Shown in pieces: positions 52,660 through 62,374 of a stretch of 64,000 bases of DNA. The translations under genes were made by a program, and so were the position numbers. Position 1 is the first letter of the stretch; each line of letters starts with the position of its first letter. Origin of the DNA: Cytophagaceae bacterium (GTDB lineage: Bacteria; Bacteroidota; Bacteroidia; Cytophagales; Spirosomataceae); contig CANFVE010000003.1 in NCBI GenBank assembly GCA_947450365.1, positions 41,767-105,766 on the forward strand. The letters are read 5' to 3'. The notes beneath the pieces are model-generated. The model worked only from the letters and a program-made list of their open reading frames with translations, did not search any database and was not told the DNA's origin.

Positions 52660-55514
52660 TAAAATAAACCTAATTGTTCCCCTTTGCCTTTGTCTTTAGG
52701 TAGGTTCTCTGGTGCAATATTTTTAATCTCAAACGGAATATCCTCCGCATCGGTAGATTTCGGTTCTGCCGTTGAAGGATTCTTAATGATCAATGGGATT
52801 TCCTCCAGAACGTCTGAATCTAGTTTTGTTTCAATCCCATTTTCTTGAGTGAAATCATTATTTGTCATGGAATCTTCAGATACGTCCACTTCTTCCTTTT
52901 TTACTTTCTTTTCGGATTCCTCCGACATTTGAATCATGGAATCTTCTACACGATCTGCTAAACTATCTTGGATCTCTTCTTCTTCCCTGGAATCCGTCTC
53001 TATTATTTTGTCTTGGTGATCTTCGGATGGATCTTTGGTTTCCGTTTCGATGAAAATGGCATCCACTAGTTTTGGATAATTTAATTTACTTCCAATGGCT
53101 TTCCAGCCTCTTACGTCAACAATCTCTGAAATTGGCAAAATGATAATTTCATTTGTTTTTCCATCAGGTTTATGCTTAATCTGAACATTAGGTTCATAAT
53201 TATCGGTTACAGCCAATAATTTGGAAGCCTTATGATCAGAGATAAAGAGGAATTTTTTATCAATCGTCGAAGTTTCTAATTTAAATCGTTTGATGAAATT
53301 GGTTTTATTCGCCCCGTCAAAATAAATACCTGAAAGGATCGCTCTCGGATTGAATTTTTTAAGGTAGAGAATCTCTTCTGCGGGATATCGGTTCGTTAAT
53401 TCGAAGTTCGTTAATTCATAATTCCCATTTCGATAGATAGCGAGAATATAATCAGATGGTTCAAAATTGCCGATATGATCCCCATGTTGATCTCTATTTA
53501 ATCGACCAATCGTAGGATCATACCAAATGTCAACCCCTCCAAGTGTGGAAACTCCCGCTGATTTTTGCGTGATTTTCCGCGCGGGATATTTGGTCAACAT
53601 ATTTCCCAATGACTCACGTCCCTTAATGGCTAATTTGGCAAAATCATAATCGAATTGTTTGATTTTAGCGGTGCAATTGGCCGTTAAATTGATTTGAATT
53701 ATCTCTGCTTCTCCATTCTCATTGGCTGAGAAATAAGTAATTTTCGATTTTGCGTGATTGCCCACTAATTTGTATTCTCGATCACGGGTAACTGAGGTAA
53801 CTTTAAATCTTTTTACATAGGAAACACCTGTTTTACCATCTGCATATACAAGATTATACACCTTCCGGTCATCGTTTTTCTTAAATACGGAGCAATATAA
53901 CACGTCTTTTCCCACAAACACTTTCTCTTGTACCTTTGTCACGATGCAGGTACCGTCTAAGCGAAAAACAATAATATCGTCGATGTCGGAACAATCCATG
54001 ACGTATTCGTCCTTTTTTAATCCATATCCGATAAATCCATCGGCTCGATTGACATAAAGCTTTTGATTCGCGGCCGCTACTACCGTCGCACTAATCGTGT
54101 TGAAATTTTTAATCTCCGTTTTACGCTCTTTGCCTTTCCCGTATTTGGCCAGTAAATTTTTGAAATAATCAATGGCGTACCGAATCAAATTCGCTAGATG
54201 ATCTTCCACCTCGGCTAATTCTTCTTCTAACCTCCGCATCGATTCATTCGCCTTGAAACTATCAAATTTTGAAATTCGCTTTATTCGAATTTCCAATAAC
54301 CGTAAAATATCTTCTTCTGTAATTTCGCGGTAGAATTGCATTTTATAAGGCTCTAAGCCTTTGTCAACCGTTTCAATGACCAATTCAAATGTCTCACATT
54401 CCTCAATATCCCGATAAATCCGATTCTCAATAAAGATTTTTTCCAAGGAACTAAAGAGTAAACGCTCCATCAATTCACCCTTTCGGATCTCTAATTCTTC
54501 CTTTAATAAATCAACGGTTTGATTCGTACTTACTCGTAATATTTCAGCAATTCCAACGAAATGCGGCTTATCTTCAATAATCACACAGGCATTTGGCGAA
54601 ATCGATATTTCACAATCTGTAAACGCATATAAAGCATCAATCGTCACATCCGGGCTAATGCCTGGCGCTAATTGTACCTGGATTTCGACATCCTTGGCTG
54701 TATTATCGACTACCTTCTTAATCTTAATTTTTCCAGAATCATTTGCTTTGATGATGGAATCAATCAATGATGTGGTTGTGGTCGTATAGGGAATCTCTTT
54801 AATTAATAAGGTCTTCTTGTCAAATTCCTCGATTTTCGCACGAATCCGAATCCTTCCTCCTCGTAATCCATCATTATACGTAGAGGCATCCATCATGCCA
54901 CCCGTTAAAAAATCGGGGTATAATTCTACTTTTTTATTGTTCAATAAATCAATCGACCCTTGAATCAACTCACAAAAATTATGAGGCATGATTTTAGTGG
55001 CAAGTCCCACCGCGATACCTTCAACGCCCTGAGCTAATAATAAGGGGAATTTAATGGGCAAGGTAATTGGCTCACGTTTTCTCCCATCGTAGGATAATTG
55101 CCAATGTGTCGTTTGATTATTAAAGACAACATCATTCGCGAATTTGGATAGACGCACTTCGATGTACCGAGCCGCAGCAGCTCCATCACCTGTTCGAACA
55201 TCTCCCCAGTTTCCTTGGCAGTCAAATAATAGTTCTTTTTGGCCTAAATTGACAATGGCATCATTGATAGATGCATCCCCATGGGGGTGATATTGCATAG
55301 TTTGACCGATGACGTTGGCCACTTTATTAAATCGACCATCATCCATTTCTTTGAGGGCATGTAAAATCCGACGTTGGACTGGTTTTAACCCATCCTCGAC
55401 AGCCGGAACGGCCCTTTCTAAAATGACATACGAAGCATATTCAAGGAACCAGTTCTCATACATCCCAGCTACTGCAATTTGCTCCTGCAAAGCTCCATCC
55501 AATGAATCTTCCAT
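52659..55514 (-). CDS. parC: DNA topoisomerase IV subunit A (GyrA/ParC family)
   Basis: Type IIA topoisomerase subunit of 951 residues. The breakage-reunion domain has LKPVQRRILHALKEM, MQYHPHGDASI (73-83) and the catalytic Tyr117 in GAAAARYIEV. A beta-propeller C-terminal domain without a canonical GyrA box (QRRGGKG not seen) favours ParC over GyrA. After about residue 800 comes a low-complexity acidic tail (many E, D, S), and the last five residues are QLGLF, a match to sliding-clamp-binding peptides. An in-frame TTG at 55526 would overlap the Nudix gene; the ATG at 55514 leaves a 4-nt gap and is preferred. parE is not in the window. Confidence 0.9.
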   Translation of the reverse strand: MEDSLDGALQEQIAVAGMYENWFLEYASYVILERAVPAVEDGLKPVQRRILHALKEMDDGRFNKVANVIGQTMQYHPHGDASINDAIVNLGQKELLFDCQGNWGDVRTGDGAAAARYIEVRLSKFANDVVFNNQTTHWQLSYDGRKREPITLPIKFPLLLAQGVEGIAVGLATKIMPHNFCELIQGSIDLLNNKKVELYPDFLTGGMMDASTYNDGLRGGRIRIRAKIEEFDKKTLLIKEIPYTTTTTSLIDSIIKANDSGKIKIKKVVDNTAKDVEIQVQLAPGISPDVTIDALYAFTDCEISISPNACVIIEDKPHFVGIAEILRVSTNQTVDLLKEELEIRKGELMERLLFSSLEKIFIENRIYRDIEECETFELVIETVDKGLEPYKMQFYREITEEDILRLLEIRIKRISKFDSFKANESMRRLEEELAEVEDHLANLIRYAIDYFKNLLAKYGKGKERKTEIKNFNTISATVVAAANQKLYVNRADGFIGYGLKKDEYVMDCSDIDDIIVFRLDGTCIVTKVQEKVFVGKDVLYCSVFKKNDDRKVYNLVYADGKTGVSYVKRFKVTSVTRDREYKLVGNHAKSKITYFSANENGEAEIIQINLTANCTAKIKQFDYDFAKLAIKGRESLGNMLTKYPARKITQKSAGVSTLGGVDIWYDPTIGRLNRDQHGDHIGNFEPSDYILAIYRNGNYELTNFELTNRYPAEEILYLKKFNPRAILSGIYFDGANKTNFIKRFKLETSTIDKKFLFISDHKASKLLAVTDNYEPNVQIKHKPDGKTNEIIILPISEIVDVRGWKAIGSKLNYPKLVDAIFIETETKDPSEDHQDKIIETDSREEEEIQDSLADRVEDSMIQMSEESEKKVKKEEVDVSEDSMTNNDFTQENGIETKLDSDVLEEIPLIIKNPSTAEPKSTDAEDIPFEIKNIAPENLPKDKGKGEQLGLF

Positions 55515-55518
55515 CTTG

Positions 55519-56094
55519 TTAATCAATCTTAATTTTAGTTTCTTCTAAATGAAACATTTGATATAAAAAAAGTGCCGTCGCTCCCCAAATTACCTGATCT
55601 TCATACACAAAACGTGGAGCCCAAACCAATTGATCTTGAATCTTTAATTGATGCTTATCTACTTGATTCGGATCCTTAAAAAAGGAAACAGGTATTTCAA
55701 AAATACGATTTATTTCTCTTTTATTTAAGCTAAATTCTAGCTTTTTATTTACAATGGCATAATAGGGTTGAACCCAATAATTGGAGACCATTACCCAATG
55801 CGGTTTTAATGGGTTCAGTTGATGTGGATTAATGCTTATTCCGATTTCTTCAAATACTTCTCGAGTCGCTGTTTCCTGTAAATTTCTATCTGTTTCATCT
55901 TTTTTACCACCTGGAAATGCCATTTGGCCACTATGAGCTCCATCGTATTCATTTCGTTTAATGAGAATGACATTTGGTTCGTGTGCTGGAATTTGTTGGA
56001 TCAAGCCCACCACAGCCGCCTCCCTAGCTCGTTCATAGAGAGTGGGATTAGCTACCATTTCTTGATGTAAATCCCAAAGTTCTTTAAATTCCAT
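55519..56094 (-). CDS. Nudix hydrolase (CoA pyrophosphatase-like)
   Basis: A 191-residue Nudix protein. The box reads GGKKDETDRNLQETATREVF followed by EEIGI, with the spacing found in the CoA pyrophosphatase (NudL/Nudt7) subgroup, preceded by MAFPGGK. An upstream VILIKRNEYDGAHSGQ segment also fits that group. It probably hydrolyses CoA or a related nucleotide diphosphate. It overlaps the flavoprotein gene by 11 nt and precedes parC by 4 nt, so the operon is flavoprotein-Nudix-parC-transporter. Confidence 0.87.
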   Translation of the reverse strand: MEFKELWDLHQEMVANPTLYERAREAAVVGLIQQIPAHEPNVILIKRNEYDGAHSGQMAFPGGKKDETDRNLQETATREVFEEIGISINPHQLNPLKPHWVMVSNYWVQPYYAIVNKKLEFSLNKREINRIFEIPVSFFKDPNQVDKHQLKIQDQLVWAPRFVYEDQVIWGATALFLYQMFHLEETKIKID

Positions 56095-57670
56095 GACCTG
56101 AACCTAGAATTTTAGAACTGATGGCCTGTGCACAACGAATTCCATCTAATGCCGCCGACATAATTCCTCCTGCGTATCCTCCTCCCTCACCGCAAGGAAA
56201 TAATCCTTGGATGCTTGGGTGTTCGAGACTTTCTGGATCTCGGGGTATTTTAACGGGTGAAGATGTCCGACTTTCTAATCCTATGATTTGACCAATATTA
56301 CTCGAAAAATGAGGTATTTTCCGATTAAAATCGGCTAATCCCAAAGCCAAAGGTTCAGACAGAAATTCCGGCAAAAATGTCCGCATATCTCCTGGTATAA
56401 GCCCTGGAACATAGGAGGTTTCGTGACCAGAATAACTTGTTTTTCCTTGTATAAAATCACCCGTATATTGAGATATAGCCTTTTGTGTACCTCCGGCTAA
56501 GGCATTAGCTTTTTGTTCAAGCTCTTCTTGTAAATACATGCCAGCCAATGCACCATGACTCGAATAGTCCTTTAAATCTTCAGGTAAAATGCTGACTACA
56601 ATGCCTGAATTAGCATATTTGGAATCCCGACGGGATGGTGACATGCCATTAACGACGACCTGATTTTGACTCGTTGCCGAAGGCACAATAAAACCTCCCG
56701 GGCACATGCAAAAGGAAAATACGCCTCGTTGGATTCCCTTAAATTTTGTTTGGGTCACTAAAGAAAAGGATGCCGGTGGTAGAAATTCAGGGCGTTTATC
56801 TACCTTGTATTGTAGTTTATCAATCATTCCTTGGCTATGTTCAATTCGAACTCCCATGGCAAAGGATTTTGATTCTATGTCAATTCCTCTCTTTTGTAGT
56901 AATTGGAAAATATCTCTAGCTGAATGTCCTGTGGCCAATAAAACGGATTCACCGACAAACTCTTGCTCATCATTTACTATCACTCCGCGGATAACTTTAT
57001 TTTTTAACATAAAATCAGTTACCCGGGCATGAAAATGTACCTCGCCTCCCGCTTCTACAATGGCATTTCGCATGGCCGCAATAATCCCGGGTAATTTATT
57101 CGTACCGATGTGTGGATGGGCTTCAAATAAAATATCAGGATTTGCACCAAATGTCACAAAACACTCTAAAACTGCTTTGATATCTCCTCGTTTGGTACTT
57201 CGCGTATATAATTTCCCATCTGAATAGGTACCCGCCCCTCCTTCTCCAAAACAATAATTACTATCAGCGTTAACCAGATCATGTCGATTGATCGCTGCTA
57301 AATCTCTTCTTCTTTCTCGTACATCTTTACCTCGCTCAATGATGATAGGTTTAATGCCTAATTTTAAGAGTTCAATAGCCGCAAACAAACCTGCTGGACC
57401 ACTTCCAATAACTAAAACACGTTTGGCATTTGAATTTACTTTTGGAAATGTAGCTTGAAAGGATTGACTAAAATCATAGTCTTTTGGGTAAAAACCGATT
57501 CGAATATTCGCTTTTATTTGTCTACTTCGGGCATCGAGGGATTTCTTTTCAAGCCTATATTGCGTACTATTCCATACATTTGTAGAAACCTCAGATTTTA
57601 TAAACTGATCAAGTAATTCTTTCGAATAGGCTATTTCAGGACTAACTATAAAATCTTTAAATTCGATCAT
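56084..57670 (-). CDS. COG2509-type FAD-dependent oxidoreductase
   Basis: A 528-residue flavoprotein. After an N-terminal domain of about 85 residues comes the FAD Rossmann motif VIGSGPAGLFAAIELL (86-101) with ERGKDVRERRRD, then SNYCFGEGGAGTYSDGKLYT, HIGTNKLPGI and a C-terminal GEGGGYAGGIMSAALDGIRC that completes the FAD site. This is the uncharacterised NAD(FAD)-utilising dehydrogenase family found widely in bacteria. The substrate is unknown. First gene of the minus-strand run ending with the UMF1-like transporter; divergent from the DUF255 gene. Confidence 0.87.
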   Translation of the reverse strand: MIEFKDFIVSPEIAYSKELLDQFIKSEVSTNVWNSTQYRLEKKSLDARSRQIKANIRIGFYPKDYDFSQSFQATFPKVNSNAKRVLVIGSGPAGLFAAIELLKLGIKPIIIERGKDVRERRRDLAAINRHDLVNADSNYCFGEGGAGTYSDGKLYTRSTKRGDIKAVLECFVTFGANPDILFEAHPHIGTNKLPGIIAAMRNAIVEAGGEVHFHARVTDFMLKNKVIRGVIVNDEQEFVGESVLLATGHSARDIFQLLQKRGIDIESKSFAMGVRIEHSQGMIDKLQYKVDKRPEFLPPASFSLVTQTKFKGIQRGVFSFCMCPGGFIVPSATSQNQVVVNGMSPSRRDSKYANSGIVVSILPEDLKDYSSHGALAGMYLQEELEQKANALAGGTQKAISQYTGDFIQGKTSYSGHETSYVPGLIPGDMRTFLPEFLSEPLALGLADFNRKIPHFSSNIGQIIGLESRTSSPVKIPRDPESLEHPSIQGLFPCGEGGGYAGGIMSAALDGIRCAQAISSKILGSGHGI

Positions 57671-57712
57671 ACGCTATTTTTACACGAATTTACTAATTCA
57701 TTTGAATACCAC

Positions 57713-59644
57713 ATGAATAATCTTGCAAACGAAATAAGTCCGTATTTACTCCAACATAAAGATAACCCTGTTCATTGGCAAGCTTGGAATGCTCAAACAC
57801 TTCAAATGGCTATTGATCAAGATAAACCGATTTTAGTTAGCATTGGCTATGCCGCCTGCCACTGGTGTCATGTCATGGAGCACGAATCTTTTGAAAAGCC
57901 GGAAGTTGCCGATGTAATGAATGTGCACTTCATCAATATTAAAATTGACCGAGAAGAACGTCCCGATATCGATATGATTTATATGGAGGCGATCCAACAA
58001 ATGGGCCTTCATGGCGGATGGCCCCTAAACGTTTTTTTATTACCTAATCAAAAACCCTTTTATGGTGGCACTTACTTTCCTAAAGGCAAATGGATTTCCA
58101 TTTTAGAATCCATTCATCAAGCTTTTCAACAAAATCGAAAAGAATTAGAGGCTTCTGCTGAAGGTTTTGCGCAGGGCATTCAACATGATTTTAGTGCATT
58201 TCATCCGGTTTCATTAGAGGACATCCCTCCCATCATGCCGCGGCTGATGGATCGAATAAAGTCGGCCATGGATCCAGTTTTCGGAGGTGTTCAAAAGGCT
58301 CCTAAATTTCCCTTACCATCTTTATTGCATTTGGTCGAGGCTATTCCCCCCTATGAATGCTTGGAAAATCAGTTCAAACAATGTTCCGATCTTCAGTTAT
58401 CCCGAATGGCTCAAGGAGGGATTTTTGATCAGTTGGCGGGTGGTTTTTCTCGATATTCAGTAGATTCAGAATGGTTCTGCCCCCATTTTGAAAAAATGTT
58501 ATATGATAATGCACAATTATTATTGGTCTACGCCAAAGCCTATCGAAGAAATCCGCTAGAAATTTATCAAGAGGTAATAAACCAAACGGTTCAATTTTTA
58601 GATTCAGAACTTTGCGCGCCGAATGGCCTTTATTATTCGGCATTAGATGCCGATAGTGAAGGAATGGAAGGAGCGTTTTATACCTGGACATATAGAGAAT
58701 TAATCGAAATCTTACCTGTATCCAAGCATCGGGAATTTTATGTGGCCTATCAAATCTTACCTAATGGAAATTGGGAACATGAACGAAACATATTATTTAA
58801 ACAAAAACCTATACTAAACGCTGAATTTGCCTTTGAGTTAAAGGAATTATCTGAAAATAGAGCAAAAAGAATTCGACCTCAAACCGATACGAAACAAATA
58901 ATGGCCTGGAATGCGATGCTCGTTTCCGCGTTTGTGGAGATAGGTCAATCGTTTGCCGATGAAAGCTTTATTAAAAAGGCCGACAATCTATTAAAAGTGA
59001 TTATTCGACAATTTAAAAAAGTAGATCTTTGGTTGCATCAGACTGAGTATTCTACTCAACCGATTGTTGCCTTTCTAGATGATTTAGCCTGTTTATTACA
59101 TGCTATGATCGATCTGTATTTACAAACTGGTAAAAAGGAATTATTAGATAATGGTTTAGGATTGGCTAAAAAGATCAAATCTGAATTCAAGCAAGACACT
59201 TTTTATACCTATGTAGGTTCGCAAGGAGAACAATTGATCGCAGATAAATTTGAAATCGTTGATTCCGTTTGTCCATCTTCCAATAGTATGATTTGTGAAT
59301 CCTTTTTATGGCTTGGTTATTTGAGTTCACAAGTAGAATATTCAATCATAGGAAAGCATATGATCGAAAAAATAATGGAGCAGGCGCAATCGAATCCGAT
59401 TTATTATGCGAATTGGCTGCGTATTTATTCGGATTGGTTCGCCTATCCTAAGGTATTGATCAAATATGATTCAGCTAATTTTTCTAAACAAAATTTATTG
59501 AAGGAAGATTGGCCCATTGAATTGACCATGATGCAATTAATTCCGGATACGCACGTCGGATTTATGGTTTGCATTCAGGATCAATGTTTACAACCCGTTC
59601 TGTCAATTTCTACCTTGAAGGATCAATTGAATACACTTATTTAA
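57713..59644 (+). CDS. DUF255/YyaL thioredoxin-fold protein (SPATA20-like)
   Basis: A 643-residue cytoplasmic protein. It begins NLANEISPYLLQHKDNPVHW, the hallmark of the family, with a thioredoxin-like domain containing CHWC (Cys49-Cys52) in YAACHWCHVMEHESFE, then GGWPLNVFLLP and GGTYFPK. The larger C-terminal part is an (alpha/alpha)6 barrel like N-acylglucosamine 2-epimerases (YDNAQLLLVYAKAY, NAMLVSAFVEIGQ). Function is not established in any bacterium. Its last 8 nt overlap the converging ruvC. Confidence 0.88.
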   Translation: MNNLANEISPYLLQHKDNPVHWQAWNAQTLQMAIDQDKPILVSIGYAACHWCHVMEHESFEKPEVADVMNVHFINIKIDREERPDIDMIYMEAIQQMGLHGGWPLNVFLLPNQKPFYGGTYFPKGKWISILESIHQAFQQNRKELEASAEGFAQGIQHDFSAFHPVSLEDIPPIMPRLMDRIKSAMDPVFGGVQKAPKFPLPSLLHLVEAIPPYECLENQFKQCSDLQLSRMAQGGIFDQLAGGFSRYSVDSEWFCPHFEKMLYDNAQLLLVYAKAYRRNPLEIYQEVINQTVQFLDSELCAPNGLYYSALDADSEGMEGAFYTWTYRELIEILPVSKHREFYVAYQILPNGNWEHERNILFKQKPILNAEFAFELKELSENRAKRIRPQTDTKQIMAWNAMLVSAFVEIGQSFADESFIKKADNLLKVIIRQFKKVDLWLHQTEYSTQPIVAFLDDLACLLHAMIDLYLQTGKKELLDNGLGLAKKIKSEFKQDTFYTYVGSQGEQLIADKFEIVDSVCPSSNSMICESFLWLGYLSSQVEYSIIGKHMIEKIMEQAQSNPIYYANWLRIYSDWFAYPKVLIKYDSANFSKQNLLKEDWPIELTMMQLIPDTHVGFMVCIQDQCLQPVLSISTLKDQLNTLI

Positions 59645-60212
59645 TCCGAGCCGGATTTTCGCTAACAAATGCCCCCCAACCTTTTTGGGTACCTTTGATC
59701 GTTGAGGTAATGTTATTTTGATGAAAATGATGGCATATGGCGATTCCCAAGGCGTCTGTGGCGTCAAACAATTTGGCATCCAATTGAATTCCGCCAATAA
59801 CCTCGACCATTTTGGCTACTTGTTCTTTTGAGGCATTTCCATTTCCAGTCACAGATTGTTTTACTTTCTTGGGTTCATATTCAGCGATGGGTATGCTTTT
59901 GGAAAAGGCTAATGACATCACCATGCCTTGAACGCGTCCTAATTTTAACATGGATTGTACATTCTTTCCAAAAAATGGCGATTCAATCGCAATTTCATCA
60001 GGCAAAAATTCTTCAATAATTCCTAAAACACGTTCATGTATTTTTAAAAACTTAGCTCCTTGAGTTGTGTATTTGGTTAAATTTAGAACGCCATATTGGA
60101 GGACCTTCACTTTATCCTTGTGTATATGAATCAGCCCATATCCTAAAAATCGGGTTCCTGGATCTATTCCTAAAATTATTTTTTCTGCATTTGAACTCGT
60201 AATTTGCGACAT
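59637..60212 (-). CDS. ruvC: Holliday junction resolvase RuvC
   Basis: Endonuclease of 191 residues that resolves Holliday junctions with RuvAB. Catalytic acidic residues: Asp in ILGIDPGTRFLGYG, Glu in IAIESPFFGKNVQS and Asp in ATDALGIAICHHFH. GNGNASKEQVAKMV is also typical. About 15 extra N-terminal residues (MSQITSSNAEKI) and a C-terminal extension of about 20 after the last catalytic motif are visible. It is divergent from the deacetylase gene with only 5 nt between starts. Confidence 0.95.
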   Translation of the reverse strand: MSQITSSNAEKIILGIDPGTRFLGYGLIHIHKDKVKVLQYGVLNLTKYTTQGAKFLKIHERVLGIIEEFLPDEIAIESPFFGKNVQSMLKLGRVQGMVMSLAFSKSIPIAEYEPKKVKQSVTGNGNASKEQVAKMVEVIGGIQLDAKLFDATDALGIAICHHFHQNNITSTIKGTQKGWGAFVSENPARIK

Positions 60213-60217
60213 AATTC

Positions 60218-60853
60218 GTGCTCATGTTTATTCATCAAATACCTTCTTTGATTCCCAGGATATTTCCAAAATTAATTTGGGAAGGAAATCATGATCAGGA
60301 TGAACCCAATGTGTATTTTACATTTGATGATGGTCCATGTCCTGAAATTACCAATTTTGTTTTGGATGAGCTGAATAAATATCAAGCAAAGGCCTCTTTT
60401 TTTTGTATTGGAAAAAATATGCTTGAATTTCCTGAGCTAACACGACTTACCCTAGACAATGGCCATCGCATCGGGAATCATACCATGCATCATGCGAATG
60501 CCTGGAAAATGAATGAAATCGCCTATTTGAAGGACATACAGGAATGCGATGAGGTCATGTCAAGTTTTGGGATACAATCCGTAGGATTTCGTCCACCCTA
60601 TGGTCGCTTACGAAGTTCTTTTTACCATACAAAATCAGCATCATTACCCATTTACATGTGGTCAATTTTAACTGGAGATTACAATCAAACCTTAGACACA
60701 CGCCAAGTTCTGATTTCTTGTAAAAAAGCTGTAAAACCAGGTGCGATTCTGGTTTTTCATGATAGTTTAAAGGCCTTTCCTCTGTTGAAAATTATATTAC
60801 CTGAATTATTACATGATTGTGTAGAAAAAGGTCTAAAACCGATATCCCTATGA
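60218..60853 (+). CDS. Polysaccharide deacetylase (NodB domain)
   Basis: A 211-residue carbohydrate esterase family 4 protein. Motif 1 is YFTFDDGPCP (catalytic base and metal Asp), motif 2 HRIGNHTMHHANAW (metal His pair), motif 3 GFRPPYGRLR, and motif 5 ILVFHDS. It lacks a clear signal peptide, so it may be cytoplasmic or membrane-associated; substrate could be a peptidoglycan or surface-glycan N-acetyl group. Overlaps tatD by 4 nt (ATGA). Confidence 0.87.
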   Translation: MLMFIHQIPSLIPRIFPKLIWEGNHDQDEPNVYFTFDDGPCPEITNFVLDELNKYQAKASFFCIGKNMLEFPELTRLTLDNGHRIGNHTMHHANAWKMNEIAYLKDIQECDEVMSSFGIQSVGFRPPYGRLRSSFYHTKSASLPIYMWSILTGDYNQTLDTRQVLISCKKAVKPGAILVFHDSLKAFPLLKIILPELLHDCVEKGLKPISL

Positions 60854-61623
60854 TCGATACTCACGCCCATTTATATGACGAAATCTTTATGGTGGACCAT
60901 GCATCTGTCATGAATGAAATTCAATCCGCCGGAATAAAAGAAGTTTGGTTACCCAATTGCGACCTTGAAACATGGACTGCATTAGCTTATTTGTCAGATT
61001 TGTATCCGAATTTCTGTAAGCCTATGATTGGCTTACACCCGACGTATGTGAAGGAAGATTTTGAAAGTCAATTGGCTCGTTTACATGAAATTTTAGTTGA
61101 AAAACCTGTTTTAGCGATTGGTGAAATAGGTTTGGATTATTATTGGGATATCAGTTATGTAGACCAACAAAAAAAGGCCTTTGAACGACAATGCCATTGG
61201 GCTTTAGATTCTCATTTGTGGATAGATGTACATTGCCGAAAGGCCTATGCGGATTTAATTAAAATCCTAAAAAAGCCTGAATTTAAGAATGTAATAGGCA
61301 TTATTCATTGTTTTTCAGGAGATGCGGCAGAGGCCAAACATTTGGTTGATTTGGGTTTTTTATTAGGAATAGGTGGTGTTATTACGTACAAGAATACAAA
61401 TCTGTTCGAGTCTTTTCGTGAAATTCCATTGGAATCCATTGTGCTTGAAACAGATGCACCCTATTTAACGCCTGTACCTCATCGAGGTAAGCCTAATTCT
61501 CCTGCCTATATCCCCTTAATTGCCCAAAAATTAGCGGATTTATATGAGGTTTCATCCGCACAATTAGTAAATCAAACGACGATTAATGCCCTCAAACTTA
61601 AAGAATATTCAAATTTTCAATAA
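60850..61623 (+). CDS. tatD: TatD-family metal-dependent hydrolase
   Basis: A 257-residue TIM-barrel deoxyribonuclease-type hydrolase. It starts MIDTHAHLYDE (metal HxH), has GEIGLDYYWD, DVHCRKAYADL, IIHCFSGDAAEAK and ETDAPYLTP. The ATG at 60850 overlaps the deacetylase stop; a longer reading from 60817 adds eleven unrelated residues. Known relatives are 3'-5' exonucleases for DNA or tRNA quality control, or D-aminoacyl-tRNA deacylases. Its last 26 nt overlap the converging ABC gene. Confidence 0.9.
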   Translation: MIDTHAHLYDEIFMVDHASVMNEIQSAGIKEVWLPNCDLETWTALAYLSDLYPNFCKPMIGLHPTYVKEDFESQLARLHEILVEKPVLAIGEIGLDYYWDISYVDQQKKAFERQCHWALDSHLWIDVHCRKAYADLIKILKKPEFKNVIGIIHCFSGDAAEAKHLVDLGFLLGIGGVITYKNTNLFESFREIPLESIVLETDAPYLTPVPHRGKPNSPAYIPLIAQKLADLYEVSSAQLVNQTTINALKLKEYSNFQ

Positions 61624-62359
61624 GTCGTGTAGTTTGGTTTTTCCATTGCAACAAAGCCTCTCGTAATTTCTGAACGGAATTATTTTTTGAAAGTCTAAAA
61701 CGATTCCAATTGCCTTGAAATATCATTTTCCCTTTTTGCAATAAGACAAGTTTTTGCGAAAGTTTTAATACATCCCCTAAATCATGGCAAATGAGTACGC
61801 AAGGGATATTTTTTTCCTTGACTACCAAGCGTATAATTTCGATGAGTTCTAATTTTTGTTCGGTGTCTAATTGGCTAAATGGTTCATCCAAAACCAAATA
61901 GTCGATGGGTTTACTTATGGATTCCAACATCGCGATTTTTTGCCTTTCCCCCCCGGATAAATGTTGGATTTTAGTATCCATTAAGCCACCTAAATGAAAT
62001 ATTTTCGTGTAATGCGTGATGAGTGATAGCTTTTTTTTCAACGGATGATTTTCAAAAAGCATGTGCAAAAAATCCTTGACCGTATGAAATGGTTTTAAAT
62101 GCAGGTTTTGTGGTAAATATCCGGCTTGTTTAAATTGAGGAATTAAACGTTCTATGCCGTCATGTAGTTCTTTGTTATGTAATTTTACGGATACGTCATC
62201 GGCTGAATATAGACCCACTAAAAAAGAGGCAACCGTGCTTTTCCCTGATCCGCTTTTTCCAATTAAGGCTAATACTTCTCCATTTAAAACTTTAAATTTG
62301 ATATTGGATAATGTAAAATGACCATTAACTTGGTATTTCTTTATTTCGACGTTTAACAT
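61598..62359 (-). CDS. Orphan ABC transporter ATP-binding protein
   Basis: A 253-residue ATPase with Walker A GKSGSGKST (34-42), Q-loop AGYLPQNLHLKP (about 79-90), signature LSGGERQKI (134-142), Walker B DYLVLDEPFS and the H-loop CVLICHDLGDVLKL. No permease or binding-protein gene is adjacent: neighbours are tatD (converging) and a xylulokinase (divergent, 15 nt between starts). The C-terminal 50 residues beyond the H-loop are basic and rich in Q/R/N. Import or export direction cannot be told. Confidence 0.85.
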   Translation of the reverse strand: MLNVEIKKYQVNGHFTLSNIKFKVLNGEVLALIGKSGSGKSTVASFLVGLYSADDVSVKLHNKELHDGIERLIPQFKQAGYLPQNLHLKPFHTVKDFLHMLFENHPLKKKLSLITHYTKIFHLGGLMDTKIQHLSGGERQKIAMLESISKPIDYLVLDEPFSQLDTEQKLELIEIIRLVVKEKNIPCVLICHDLGDVLKLSQKLVLLQKGKMIFQGNWNRFRLSKNNSVQKLREALLQWKNQTTRLIENLNIL

Positions 62360-62374
62360 GTAAACCTGTTTATT

